Shown here: in pieces, positions 32,759-41,503 of the stretch
Layout of the letters: every line of letters begins with the position of its first letter
Numbering within the stretch: position 1 is the first letter of the stretch
Assembly: GCA_900543325.1 (NCBI GenBank)
Contig: UQQU01000019.1
Coordinates: 1 to 47,670 of the forward strand
Direction of reading: 5' to 3'
DNA: 47,670 bases
From: an uncultured Clostridium sp.
GTDB lineage: Bacteria > Bacillota > Clostridia > Clostridiales > Clostridiaceae
Notes under the pieces: generated by a model
Told to the model about the DNA's origin: nothing
The model's database searches: none
Seen by the model: only the letters and a program-made list of their open reading frames with translations
Made by a program: the position numbers and the translations under genes

Positions 32759-33952
32759 TTATTTTAACTTATTAATAAACTTGTTAATTCTTTCTAGTCC
32801 TTTTTCAATTAATTCCATTGAAGTTGCATAAGATACTCTTACATAATTATCTAATCCAAAAGCTTTTCCTGGAATAACTGCTACTTTCTCATGTTCTAAT
32901 AACTTAGCAGAAAAATCCATTGAATCAATAATTTTTTCTCCATTAATTTCTTTTCCTAAACATTTATCAATATTTATCATAATATAAAATGCACCTTGTG
33001 GTTTAATTATGCTTAAATTATTCATTTTTTCTAAAGTCTTAACCATATAATTTCTTCTTCTTTCGAATTCAAAAATCATTTCTTTAACCTTATCTTGGGG
33101 CCCATTTAAAGCTTCAATTGCTGCATACTGAGTTATAGAACAAACATTAGAAGTCATATGACTTTGAATATTAGTCATAAGTTTTGCAATCTTTTCTGTT
33201 GCTCCACAATACCCTAATCTCCATCCAGTCATAGCATAAGATTTAGATAAACCATTAATAACAATAGTTCTTTCATATGCATCATCTGAAACACTAGCAA
33301 TACTTATATGTTTTTCTCCATCATATAATAATTTCTCATACATTTCATCAGAAATTATTATAAGATCGTACTTTTTCGCAAATTCAGCTATTTCTATTAA
33401 TTCTTCTTTATTATAAATAGTTCCTGTTGGATTATTCGGCGTATTTAATATAATCGCTTTAGTCTTTTCAGTAACTACCTTTTCTAAGTTTTCTTTAGTA
33501 AACTTATAAGAAGATGTTTCATTACTTTCTACAAATACTGGCTTTCCATCTGCTAATCTTATAAGCTCTGGATAACTAACCCAATATGGATTTGGTACAA
33601 TTACTTCATCACCTGGATTTAATATTGCTAAAAATGCATTTGCAAGTGATTGTTTAGCCCCTGTAGATACTACTATTTGTGATGGATTATATACTAAATT
33701 ATTATCATCCTTAAATTTTTTACATATAGCTTCTCTTAATGGAAGTATTCCATTTACATTTGTATATTTTGTATTTCCATCTTCCATTGCCTTTATGGCA
33801 GCATTAATTATATTTTGTGGAGTATTAAAATCTGGTTCTCCTGCTCCAAAACTAATTACATCAATTCCATTTTCCTTCATCTCTTTAGCTTTTGCTGTTA
33901 TTGCCAAAGTTACTGACGCTTGAATTCTTTGTGCTTTTTTTGATAATTCCAT
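32759..33952 (-). CDS. aspB: Class I aminotransferase, aspartate aminotransferase-like
   Basis: A 397-residue PLP enzyme of fold type I, subgroup Ib, as B. subtilis AspB. Visible are STGAKQSLANAF, the NTPNNPTGT loop, the PLP lysine in GLSKSYAMTGWRLGY and the C-terminal arginine in NYVRVSYA. It likely interconverts aspartate and oxaloacetate. A purine-rich GGGGG precedes the ATG. It follows the PHP gene by 13 bases in the same direction. Confidence 0.9.
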   Translation of the reverse strand: MELSKKAQRIQASVTLAITAKAKEMKENGIDVISFGAGEPDFNTPQNIINAAIKAMEDGNTKYTNVNGILPLREAICKKFKDDNNLVYNPSQIVVSTGAKQSLANAFLAILNPGDEVIVPNPYWVSYPELIRLADGKPVFVESNETSSYKFTKENLEKVVTEKTKAIILNTPNNPTGTIYNKEELIEIAEFAKKYDLIIISDEMYEKLLYDGEKHISIASVSDDAYERTIVINGLSKSYAMTGWRLGYCGATEKIAKLMTNIQSHMTSNVCSITQYAAIEALNGPQDKVKEMIFEFERRRNYMVKTLEKMNNLSIIKPQGAFYIMINIDKCLGKEINGEKIIDSMDFSAKLLEHEKVAVIPGKAFGLDNYVRVSYATSMELIEKGLERINKFINKLK

Positions 33953-33965
33953 TGATTTGCCCCCA

Positions 33966-34793
33966 TTATCTTTTATTAAATTTAATAAATTTTTCTAAAT
34001 AGTCTTCATTTAAACCACAACTACCTATAGATAAATTATCATACCCTAAAGTTTTACCGTGATAATCACTTCCTCCAGTCACACATAACTTATACTTTTT
34101 AGATAAATTAAAAAATTTATTTATATCTCCTTGCGAATGGCTTGGATGATATACCTCTATTCCTTTAAGTCCAAAACATCTTAATTCCTTTAAAATATTT
34201 TCAACTTCAATTTTTCTATATATTTGCCCTGGATGAGCTAAAATAGCTACTCCACCAGATTTATTAATTACATCTATACAATCTCTATAATTTAATCTAA
34301 ATCCTTTAACATATCCTGGTTTTCCTTGAATTAAAAAACTTCTAAAAGCACTTTTATAGTTATCAAAGTAACCCTTTCTAACCATTGCATTTGCTACATG
34401 ACTTCTTCCTACTGTTGCATCTATATCTATAGCTAAATCTTCTAATTCTAACTTAATATCATATTTTTTTAATTTAAATAATATCTCTTCTACTCTTTTT
34501 ACTCTTTGAGTATTTAATTCATTTACAACTTCCTGCAACTCTTTATTGTCAATATCCATAAAATATCCAAGTATATGCAACTCCATTTCTCTATATTCAC
34601 TACTAAGCTCTATGCCTGGAATTATATTTATTCCTTCATAATTATTTTTAGTAATATACTGTGCTGCTATAGAATCATGATCTGTTATAGAAATGTACTT
34701 AATATTATCTTTTATTGCTGAATCAATTATTTCTTCTGGGCTTTTTATTCCATCAGAATAATTTGAATGAATATGTAAATCCGCATACTTCAT
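33966..34793 (-). CDS. PHP-domain phosphoesterase
   Basis: A 275-residue PHP protein. It shows the metal-binding segments ADLHIHSNYSDG, SITDHDS and IPGIELSSEY, then LAHPGQ and GGSDYHG. The length and order fit the YciV/RNase AM group that acts on 3',5'-nucleoside bisphosphates and RNA 5' ends, but other PHP phosphatases are possible. I take the ATG after AAAGGTG with 8-base spacing; a GTG three codons upstream overlaps that site. Confidence 0.88.
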   Translation of the reverse strand: MKYADLHIHSNYSDGIKSPEEIIDSAIKDNIKYISITDHDSIAAQYITKNNYEGINIIPGIELSSEYREMELHILGYFMDIDNKELQEVVNELNTQRVKRVEEILFKLKKYDIKLELEDLAIDIDATVGRSHVANAMVRKGYFDNYKSAFRSFLIQGKPGYVKGFRLNYRDCIDVINKSGGVAILAHPGQIYRKIEVENILKELRCFGLKGIEVYHPSHSQGDINKFFNLSKKYKLCVTGGSDYHGKTLGYDNLSIGSCGLNEDYLEKFIKFNKR

Positions 34794-35027
34794 CTTATTC
34801 ACCTTTTCTTTTCAAGTGAAATTTTCATTTATAACTTTTACTTAGTTTAAGTTACTTATCAAATTGTTATTCTAAGTTACAGTATAATATTAAAATTTTA
34901 AATAAATTTTTAATATTATATTAAAAACTAAGCAATATTTCCCATAATAAAAATATATCATCTTACCTGTAAAATGTAAATTGAAAACACTGAATTAAAT
35001 TCTCAATAATACTAACTAAATTATAGA

Positions 35028-35065
35028 AAAAGAGATTATACAAATTACTCTGTATAATCTCTTTT
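35028..35065 (-). terminator. Terminator of DUF1292 gene
   Basis: A 15 bp stem AAAAGAGATTATACA (35028-35042) with 35051-35065, T-run on both strands, immediately after the stop. Confidence 0.88.
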
Positions 35066-35069
35066 AATA

Positions 35070-35396
35070 TTATTGATCAGCTAAAACGTTAGTGTAGTAT
35101 TCAGTTACTTTATCAAACTCAGCTTCTTCTGGAACTATAAGTTCTCCTTCTTCAGTTGATCTGAAAAGATATACTGATTCATCTTCTGGGTTTTGAGCTA
35201 ATACATATTCATTTTCTTCAAATTCAAATGCATCAACTATTGGGCAAGATATAACATTTCCGTTATCATCCTCTAAATCAACAACAAAGTGTTCATGTTC
35301 GTGTTCTCCACATCCACAATTATCTCCACATCCGTGGCTATCATGATCATGTCCGCATCCGCAGCCTTCGCCGCATTTATTTAATTCATTTTCCAT
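35070..35396 (-). CDS. DUF1292 protein with Cys/His metal-binding repeat
   Basis: A 108-residue protein. The C-terminal ~70 residues are a DUF1292 (YrzB-like) domain (VDLEDDNGNVISCPIVDAF onward). The N-terminal 36 residues are a two-fold repeat of about 15 residues, CGEGCGCGHDHDSH and CGDNCGCGEHEHEH, with 6 Cys and 6 His. Such a stretch should bind zinc, nickel or another soft metal (inference). YrzB of Bacillus lacks it. AAGGAGGA precedes the ATG. The leader contains a long inverted repeat (35419-35479). Single-gene unit. Confidence 0.85.
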   Translation of the reverse strand: MENELNKCGEGCGCGHDHDSHGCGDNCGCGEHEHEHFVVDLEDDNGNVISCPIVDAFEFEENEYVLAQNPEDESVYLFRSTEEGELIVPEEAEFDKVTEYYTNVLADQ

Positions 35397-35418
35397 TTTA
35401 CATTCCTCCTTAATAATA

Positions 35419-35479
35419 AGTTAAACAATTTAATTTTAAAATAAATATTAAAATTTATATTATTAATTATTGTTTAACT
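35419..35479. promoter_or_regulatory. Leader inverted repeat of the DUF1292 gene
   Basis: Arms AGTTAAACAAT (35419-35429) and ATTGTTTAACT (35469-35479) pair perfectly over 11 bp around a 39-base AT-rich centre that can itself fold. It ends about 11 bases before the ribosome site, so it could be an operator or an RNA structure that affects translation or stability. A TACAAT (plus strand 35496-35501) is a candidate -10. Confidence 0.4.
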
Positions 35480-35574
35480 AACTAGTCTTTATAATTGTAC
35501 CCTTATTCTTAGGAAAATAAAAGAAAAATATTTTTTTTTATAAAAATTTAAAAGTTTTTTATAAAATATAAATA

Positions 35575-35600
35575 AAAAAAGAGGCTTTCACCTCTTTTTT
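35575..35600 (-). terminator. Terminator of PFOR gene
   Basis: AAAAAAGAGG (35575-35584) pairs with CCTCTTTTTT (35591-35600), loop of 6, T-run on the minus strand. Confidence 0.9.
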
Positions 35601-35612
35601 GTTAATTTATTA

Positions 35613-38600
35613 CTATTCTTGATTAGCAAGCTTTTTATAATTCTCTAATCTTTCCATTGCATCTGCTTGAGTCTTTTCAAATAAAGCTTCTGCTGCTTCA
35701 GGGAATGCCTTAGCTAATGAAGCATATCTAACTTCACCCATTAAGAATTCTCTAAAGTCACCCTTAGGTTCTTTTGAATCTAAAGTAAATGGATTCTTAG
35801 TTCCTTTTAATGCTGGATTATATCTATATAATGCCCAATATCCACAATCTACGGCTTTTTTAGCTTCTGCTTGTGAATTAGTCATTCCTGCTTTAATACC
35901 ATGATTAATACATGGAGCATAAGCAATTATTAATGATGGTCCATTATAAGCTTCTGCCTCAGCTATAGCTTTAAGAACTTGGTTTTTATCCGCACCCATA
36001 CAAACTTGAGCAACATATACATAACCATAACTCATGGCCATCATACCTAAATCTTTCTTCTTAGTTCTCTTACCAGAAGCAGCAAATTTAGCAATTGCAG
36101 CTGTTGGTGTAGCTTTAGAAGATTGTCCACCAGTATTTGAGTAAACTTCTGTATCAAATACTAATACATTTACGTTTTCTCCTGATGCAAGAACATGGTC
36201 AAGTCCACCGTATCCGATGTCATATGCCCAACCGTCTCCACCAAAGATCCATTGAGATCTCTTAACGAAGAATTCTTTATCATTTAAAATAGTCTTAGCT
36301 ATTTCAGCATCACAATTTTCAAGTGCATCAACTAAAGCATTTGCTCTTTCTCTAGTTCCATCGCTTTCTTCTCTATTTTCTAACCAATCTTTTAATACAG
36401 CCTTAGTTTCATCAGCTATATCGCTTTCTAATGCAACTTGTACATTATCAGCAATTCTATCTCTTATAGCTTTAACTCCTAAGAACATACCTAAACCATA
36501 TTCAGCATTATCTTCGAATAATGAGTTTGCCCAAGCTGGACCATGTCCATTATGGTTAACTGTATATGGAGTTGCTGGAGCTGATCCTCCCCAAATTGAA
36601 GAACATCCTGTAGCATTAGCTACCATCATTCTATCACCAAATAATTGAGTTACAAGCTTAGCATATGGAGTTTCTCCACAACCTGCACAAGCACCTGAGA
36701 ACTCAAGAAGTGGTTGTTCAAATTGGCTACCTTTTAATGTATTCTTATTCATTGGATTTTTCTTAGCAGATACTTCTGTTGTTGCATAATCCCATGCATC
36801 TATTTGATCATGTTGACTATCTTGTGGTTTCATTACTAAAGCTTTGTTCTTAGCTGGACATACTTCAGCACAGTTTCCGCATCCTGTACAATCAAGAGGT
36901 GTAACACCAATTGAGAACTTATATGGAACTTCTGTCTTTAATGCCTTAGCATCAGTAGTCTTCATTGAAGCAGGAGCTTTTTCAGCTTCTTCACCAGTTA
37001 ATAAGAACGGTCTTATTGCTGCATGAGGACATACTACTGAACATTGATTACATTGAATACAGTTTTCTGGTATCCATTCTGGAACATTAATTGCAATTCC
37101 TCTTTTTTCATATGCAGCTGTACCAGCCATGAAAGTACCATCTTCCATACCATGTTTAACAAATGTTGAAACAGGTAACCCAAAACCTTCTTGTCTATTC
37201 ATAGGCTCAACTATATCTTTAATAAATGCTGGAACTTCTTTAGTAGTAGCTACTTCTGCATCTACTGCATTTGCCCATGTTGCTGGAACTTCTATTTTTA
37301 CTATAGCTTCAACACCAGCATCAATAGCAGCATTATTCATATTAACAACTTTTTCACCTTTTTTACCGTATGATGTAACAACAGCTTGTTTTAAGTATGC
37401 TACTGCTTCATCAACAGGAATTATATTAGCTAATTTAAAGAATGCAGCTTGCATTATCATGTTGATTCTTCCACCAAGGCCGATTTCTTGAGCTATATTA
37501 ACAGCATTTAATGTATAGAATTCTATATTCTTTTCTGCTATAGTTCTCTTCATTTCTGCTGGTAATTTCTCTTCTAATTCTTCTGGTGTCCAAATTGTAT
37601 TTAATAAGAATGTACCATTAGCCTTTAATCCATCTAATACATTATATTTATAAACATATGATTGATTGTGACATGCTACAAAATCAGCTTTATCTATTAA
37701 ATATGGTGATTTAATTGGCTTCTTACCAAATCTTAAGTGAGAAACTGTTATACCACCTGATTTCTTAGAATCATATGAGAAGTATCCTTGTGCATACATG
37801 TCTGTATGGTCACCTATAATTTTGATAGCACTCTTATTAGCACCAACAGTACCATCTGAACCTAATCCCCAGAACTTACATGCCTTAGTTCCTTCTGGTG
37901 TAGCATCTATATCCTCTACTGTTTCAAGTGAAGTAAATGTTACATCATCAACTATACCAATTGTAAATCCATTCTTAGGCTCGTCCTTAGATAAATTAGC
38001 ATAAACTGCAGCTATATCTGAAGGGTTTGGATCTTTTGAACCTAATCCATATCTACCACCAACTATAAGTGGAGCATTTTCTTTACTTGCAAATGCACTT
38101 ACTACGTCTAAGTATAATGGTTCACCAATTGATCCTGGTTCCTTAGTTCTATCTAAAACTGCAATCTTTTTAACTGTATCTGGAATTGCAGCTAATAATT
38201 TTTCTACTGAGAAAGGTCTATAAAGTCTAACTTTTACAACACCAACCTTTTCCCCTCTAGCATTTAAGTAATCTACAGTTTCTTCAGCAACATCAGTTCC
38301 TGAACCCATTGCAATAATTACTCTATCAGCATCTGGTGCTCCATAATAATCGAAACAGTGATACTCTCTTCCTGTTAATTTAGTTATTTCAGCCATATAT
38401 CCTTCGACTACTTCTGGAATATCATCATAGAATCTGTTTACAGCTTCTCTTGTTTGGAAGTATATATCAGGGTTTTGAGCTGTTCCTCTAGTTACTGGAT
38501 GATCTGGATTTAATGCAGATTGTCTAAATTCTTTTACTGCATCCCAGTCAACTAATTTAGCTAACTCATCATATTCTAAAACTTCAATTTTTTGAATTTC

Positions 38601-39131
38601 ATGAGATGTTCTAAATCCATCAAAGAAGTTCATAAATGGAATTCTAGTTTTAATTGCAGTTAAATGCGCAACTGCAGATAAATCCATAACTTCTTGAACT
38701 GAACCTTCAGCAAGCATAGCAAAACCAGTTTGTCTAGCTGCCATAACATCTTGGTGATCTCCAAATATATTTAATGAGGATGTTGCTAGTGCTCTAGCTG
38801 ATACATGTATAACTCCTGGAAGTCTTTCTCCAGCTATTTTGTACATATTAGGAATCATTAATAATAAACCTTGTGAAGCTGTATATGTAGTTGTATAAGC
38901 TCCAGCTTGTAATGATCCATGAACAGCCCCTGCTGCTCCTCCCTCTGATTGCATTTCCATAACCTTTACTGGTTGTCCAAAAATATTTTTTCTACCTTGT
39001 GCAACCCATTCATCAACATGTTCCGCCATTGGTGATGATGGAGTTATTGGATAAATAGCAGTTACTTCTGTAAACGCATATGACACGTGTGCAGCAGCAG
39101 TGTTACCATCCATAGTCTTCATTTTTCTCAT
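35613..39131 (-). CDS. nifJ: Pyruvate:ferredoxin (flavodoxin) oxidoreductase
   Basis: A 1172-residue single-chain PFOR, the usual length. It oxidises pyruvate and CoA to acetyl-CoA and CO2, reducing ferredoxin or flavodoxin. In order: pyruvate-binding domain (AIYPITPSSPMAEH), a domain II, the gamma domain, two CxxCxxCxxxCP ferredoxin clusters (CIQCNQCSVVCP and CTGCGNCAEVCP), and the TPP domain with CAGCGETPY, GCSS and GGDGWAYDIGYGG. The start is the ATG giving MRKMKTMDGN after GAGGTAG; the frame stays open 81 bases upstream but has no ribosome site. Flavodoxin lies just upstream. Confidence 0.96.
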   Translation of the reverse strand: MRKMKTMDGNTAAAHVSYAFTEVTAIYPITPSSPMAEHVDEWVAQGRKNIFGQPVKVMEMQSEGGAAGAVHGSLQAGAYTTTYTASQGLLLMIPNMYKIAGERLPGVIHVSARALATSSLNIFGDHQDVMAARQTGFAMLAEGSVQEVMDLSAVAHLTAIKTRIPFMNFFDGFRTSHEIQKIEVLEYDELAKLVDWDAVKEFRQSALNPDHPVTRGTAQNPDIYFQTREAVNRFYDDIPEVVEGYMAEITKLTGREYHCFDYYGAPDADRVIIAMGSGTDVAEETVDYLNARGEKVGVVKVRLYRPFSVEKLLAAIPDTVKKIAVLDRTKEPGSIGEPLYLDVVSAFASKENAPLIVGGRYGLGSKDPNPSDIAAVYANLSKDEPKNGFTIGIVDDVTFTSLETVEDIDATPEGTKACKFWGLGSDGTVGANKSAIKIIGDHTDMYAQGYFSYDSKKSGGITVSHLRFGKKPIKSPYLIDKADFVACHNQSYVYKYNVLDGLKANGTFLLNTIWTPEELEEKLPAEMKRTIAEKNIEFYTLNAVNIAQEIGLGGRINMIMQAAFFKLANIIPVDEAVAYLKQAVVTSYGKKGEKVVNMNNAAIDAGVEAIVKIEVPATWANAVDAEVATTKEVPAFIKDIVEPMNRQEGFGLPVSTFVKHGMEDGTFMAGTAAYEKRGIAINVPEWIPENCIQCNQCSVVCPHAAIRPFLLTGEEAEKAPASMKTTDAKALKTEVPYKFSIGVTPLDCTGCGNCAEVCPAKNKALVMKPQDSQHDQIDAWDYATTEVSAKKNPMNKNTLKGSQFEQPLLEFSGACAGCGETPYAKLVTQLFGDRMMVANATGCSSIWGGSAPATPYTVNHNGHGPAWANSLFEDNAEYGLGMFLGVKAIRDRIADNVQVALESDIADETKAVLKDWLENREESDGTRERANALVDALENCDAEIAKTILNDKEFFVKRSQWIFGGDGWAYDIGYGGLDHVLASGENVNVLVFDTEVYSNTGGQSSKATPTAAIAKFAASGKRTKKKDLGMMAMSYGYVYVAQVCMGADKNQVLKAIAEAEAYNGPSLIIAYAPCINHGIKAGMTNSQAEAKKAVDCGYWALYRYNPALKGTKNPFTLDSKEPKGDFREFLMGEVRYASLAKAFPEAAEALFEKTQADAMERLENYKKLANQE

Positions 39132-39177
39132 CTCGTCTACCTCGCTTCCCTTTTTTAAAATTAAGCATATAAATAAT

Positions 39178-39223
39178 ATGGTATATATCGAATTAAACAT
39201 ATTTAATTTCAATAATATACCAT
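39178..39223. promoter_or_regulatory. Nested palindrome upstream of PFOR
   Basis: Outer arms ATGGTATAT (39178-39186) and ATATACCAT (39215-39223) and a perfect inner palindrome AATTAAA-CATA-TTTAATT (39191-39208). It lies 47-92 bases before the PFOR start and overlaps promoter-like sequence (TTGAAA and TATATT-type strings), as expected of an operator. It does not match the Rex consensus. Confidence 0.4.
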
Positions 39224-39279
39224 TGTTGCTTACATAAAATGCATATTTTTTTATTTAGTAAATATGATCTAATTTTAGG

Positions 39280-39711
39280 CTATATGTCTAAAGTCAATAA
39301 TTTTCCTAACTCTTTAGCTTTTCTTAAATCATCCTTTTCTATAGAATCTTTAACTGCTAATTTTCCTAAAACATTAAATCCATAGTCTTCCATATCATTT
39401 TCCCATTTATCAATAAATTTTGTATCGCGCCATCCGCATGACCCAAACAATACTAAAGGTTTATTTCTAATCTCTAATTCTTTTAAACTATTAATAAAAG
39501 GTTTCATATCTATTTCTTCTATATCATCGTTTATCATTGCTGGGCTTCCAAAAGCTACTGCATCTGCTTCTAAAACATCTTCAGTAGATGCATCTGCCAC
39601 ATGCTTCGTTTCAACTTCTACATCTCCTATACTAGCTCCTTCACATATAGCATTTGCTATAATTTCGACATTTCCACCATTACTCCAATATATTATTGAA
39701 ACTTTTTTCAT
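39280..39711 (-). CDS. Flavodoxin
   Basis: A 143-residue FMN-binding flavodoxin. The phosphate loop is YWSNGGNVE, and the flavin-contact segments GSPAMINDD and FGSCGWRDT are present. It can take electrons from PFOR in place of ferredoxin when iron is short. It lies 148 bases upstream of the PFOR gene on the same strand and has its own promoter (39768-39795). Confidence 0.93.
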   Translation of the reverse strand: MKKVSIIYWSNGGNVEIIANAICEGASIGDVEVETKHVADASTEDVLEADAVAFGSPAMINDDIEEIDMKPFINSLKELEIRNKPLVLFGSCGWRDTKFIDKWENDMEDYGFNVLGKLAVKDSIEKDDLRKAKELGKLLTLDI

Positions 39712-39767
39712 TTTAGCACCTCTTCTACTTTTGTTTGGTTTATTATGTTAATTTTTCCATCAATTTC

Positions 39768-39795
39768 ATTATATAACACTAAAAAATTTTTTCAA
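39768..39795 (-). promoter_or_regulatory. Sigma-A promoter of flavodoxin
   Basis: On the minus strand TTGAAA (39795-39790), a 16-base spacer and TATAAT (39773-39768). The leader is about 50 bases. Confidence 0.75.
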
Positions 39796-39820
39796 GTTAT
39801 TTACATCTATATTTTAAAAT

Positions 39821-40900
39821 TTATTTTTTCTTAATACTATTCATTATTACATTTATGATTGCATCAACACCATTTTTCATTTGGCTATTGCTCATATTTT
39901 TTACAAAGTCATTTTTTCTTGATTGTAATTCTGAAAGTTTTTCCATTAAATTATGCTTTTCTATCATTTCATCTTCATCTAAAACTAATGAATATCCCTC
40001 TTTTGCAAAAGAATTAGCATTTAATATTTGGTCTCCTCTACTGCTCTTTTTAGATAATGGTATTAATAGTGTTGGCTTTTTTAACGCTAATAATTCAAAT
40101 ATCACATTTGCCCCAGCTCTAGAAATTATAAAGTCAGCATATTTAAGTAAATGTGGTAAATCTTCTTTAACATATTCAAACTGTTTATATCCCTCTAATC
40201 CATCTAATGATTTATCTAAATTGCCTTTTCCACATATATGAATCACATTAAAGTTCTTTAATATTTCATTAATATGATATCTAACTTCATCATTTATATT
40301 CTTTGCACCTAAACTACCACCTATAACTAGAATTACTTCTTTATCTTGCTTAAAGTTGCAAATTTCTTTTCCTCTTATTCTACTTCCTTTTAATATTTCT
40401 TCTCTTATTGGAGTACCTGTTAATTCACCTTTTCCGTCCTTTATATAATTTAAACTTTCTCTAAATGTTACACATAATTTATCACAAAATGGAGCAGATA
40501 ATTTATTTGCAAGTCCTGGTGTTAAATCTGACTCATGAGATACTACCGGTATCTTTTTCATTGATGCAGCTATAACTACTGGTACAGCAACAAATCCACC
40601 CTTTGAGAAAATAACATCTGGCTTTTCTTTTGATAAAATTTTACTTGCTTGAAGAACCCCCTTCATAACCTTAAATGGGTCAGAAAAATTCTTCATATCA
40701 AAATATCTTCTTAATTTTCCTGATGAAATTGAATAATAAGGTATACCTGCATCACCTATAATTTCTTTTTCAATTCCTTCATAACTCCCTATATACTTTA
40801 TTTCAAAATCTTTCTCCTTTAACTTTGGAACTAAAGCTAAATTTGGAGTTACATGCCCTGCTGTTCCCCCACCAGTCATTATAATCTTATACTTACTCAT
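39821..40900 (-). CDS. murG: UDP-GlcNAc:lipid I transferase MurG
   Basis: A 359-residue GT28 glycosyltransferase that adds GlcNAc to lipid I to make lipid II at the inner membrane face. N-terminal loop TGGGTAGHVTPN, central GGSLGAKNIN loop and the sugar-nucleotide segment ISRAGANVIFELLALKKP are visible. It stands alone here, outside any mur/fts cluster, which is common in clostridia. TGAGGTG precedes the ATG. Confidence 0.95.
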   Translation of the reverse strand: MSKYKIIMTGGGTAGHVTPNLALVPKLKEKDFEIKYIGSYEGIEKEIIGDAGIPYYSISSGKLRRYFDMKNFSDPFKVMKGVLQASKILSKEKPDVIFSKGGFVAVPVVIAASMKKIPVVSHESDLTPGLANKLSAPFCDKLCVTFRESLNYIKDGKGELTGTPIREEILKGSRIRGKEICNFKQDKEVILVIGGSLGAKNINDEVRYHINEILKNFNVIHICGKGNLDKSLDGLEGYKQFEYVKEDLPHLLKYADFIISRAGANVIFELLALKKPTLLIPLSKKSSRGDQILNANSFAKEGYSLVLDEDEMIEKHNLMEKLSELQSRKNDFVKNMSNSQMKNGVDAIINVIMNSIKKK

Positions 40901-41068
40901 TAAAACACCTCATTGATTATTAATGTATCTATATTATTAATTATATTTATTAAAATAATATAGTTTTACACAAATTTTTAATATTCGCCTTGAAGACTTT
41001 TATTAAGATTTTAACCAAATTTCAACTCTTAATTCTAAGGCTTATTAGATATTTACCAAATTTAAGTT
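40901..41068. other. Spacer between murG and SASP gene
   Basis: AT-rich sequence that must contain the murG promoter; I see no convincing -35/-10 pair with correct spacing, no hairpin and no gene. Confidence 0.4.
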
Positions 41069-41098
41069 GTAAATAGTTAACCATCCCTATATATTCTA
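41069..41098 (+). promoter_or_regulatory. Candidate sigma-G promoter of the SASP gene
   Basis: GTAAA (41069-41073), an 18-base spacer and TATTCTA (41092-41098) come close to the forespore sigma-G consensus (GHATR, CATWHTA). SASP genes are classic sigma-G targets. Confidence 0.4.
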
Positions 41099-41200
41099 CC
41101 ACTAACCCAGCATTTTTCCACCTTTTCCTCTAATTAAATATAATACAAACTTCCTAATTGGATAAGCTATTAACATAAAGATATAAGGAGGTGAATATAA

Positions 41201-41383
41201 GTGGCACAAAACTTAGTACCAGATGCTAAAGATAAATTAGCTAAATTTAAAAACCAAGTTTCTAGTGAAATGGGAGTTCCTTTCACAGATTACAACGGTA
41301 ACTTAACTTCTAAACAATGCGGTAGCGTTGGTGGAGAAATGGTTAAACGTATGGTTGAACAATATGAAAACGGAATGAAATAA
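41201..41383 (+). CDS. Small acid-soluble spore protein, alpha/beta type
   Basis: A 60-residue DNA-binding spore protein that coats and protects forespore DNA. The germination-protease region VSSEMGVPF and the C-terminal GSVGGEMVKRMVEQYE match the alpha/beta SASP family; the total length is normal. The start is GTG with AAGGAGGTGA upstream. It is a single gene with its own hairpin terminator and marks the organism as a spore former. Confidence 0.95.
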   Translation: MAQNLVPDAKDKLAKFKNQVSSEMGVPFTDYNGNLTSKQCGSVGGEMVKRMVEQYENGMK

Positions 41384-41398
41384 TCTAATTTCGAAATA

Positions 41399-41432
41399 AA
41401 TAATAGGATGCTTTAAAAAGCATCCTATTATT
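41399..41432 (+). terminator. Terminator of SASP gene
   Basis: A perfect 15 bp stem AATAATAGGATGCTT (41399-41413) with 41418-41432. Confidence 0.9.
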
Positions 41433-41467
41433 CATTTTACAAATTATAGTTATTTTTTAGCTAATAT

Positions 41468-41490
41468 AAAAGGAGACATCTCTGCCTCCC
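41468..41490 (-). terminator. Probable terminator of recJ
   Basis: GGAGGC (41489-41484) pairs with GTCTCC (41477-41472) on the minus strand with one G-U, followed by TTTTATATT. Confidence 0.65.
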
Positions 41491-41503
41491 TCTACTAAAA
41501 AAA

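Noticed and set aside
37129..37491. Plus-strand open frames inside PFOR
   Set aside because: Antisense shadows of a strongly conserved coding region.
39132..39212. Extended N-terminus of PFOR
   Set aside because: The added residues are hydrophobic, not family-like, lack a ribosome site and overlap the palindromic control region.
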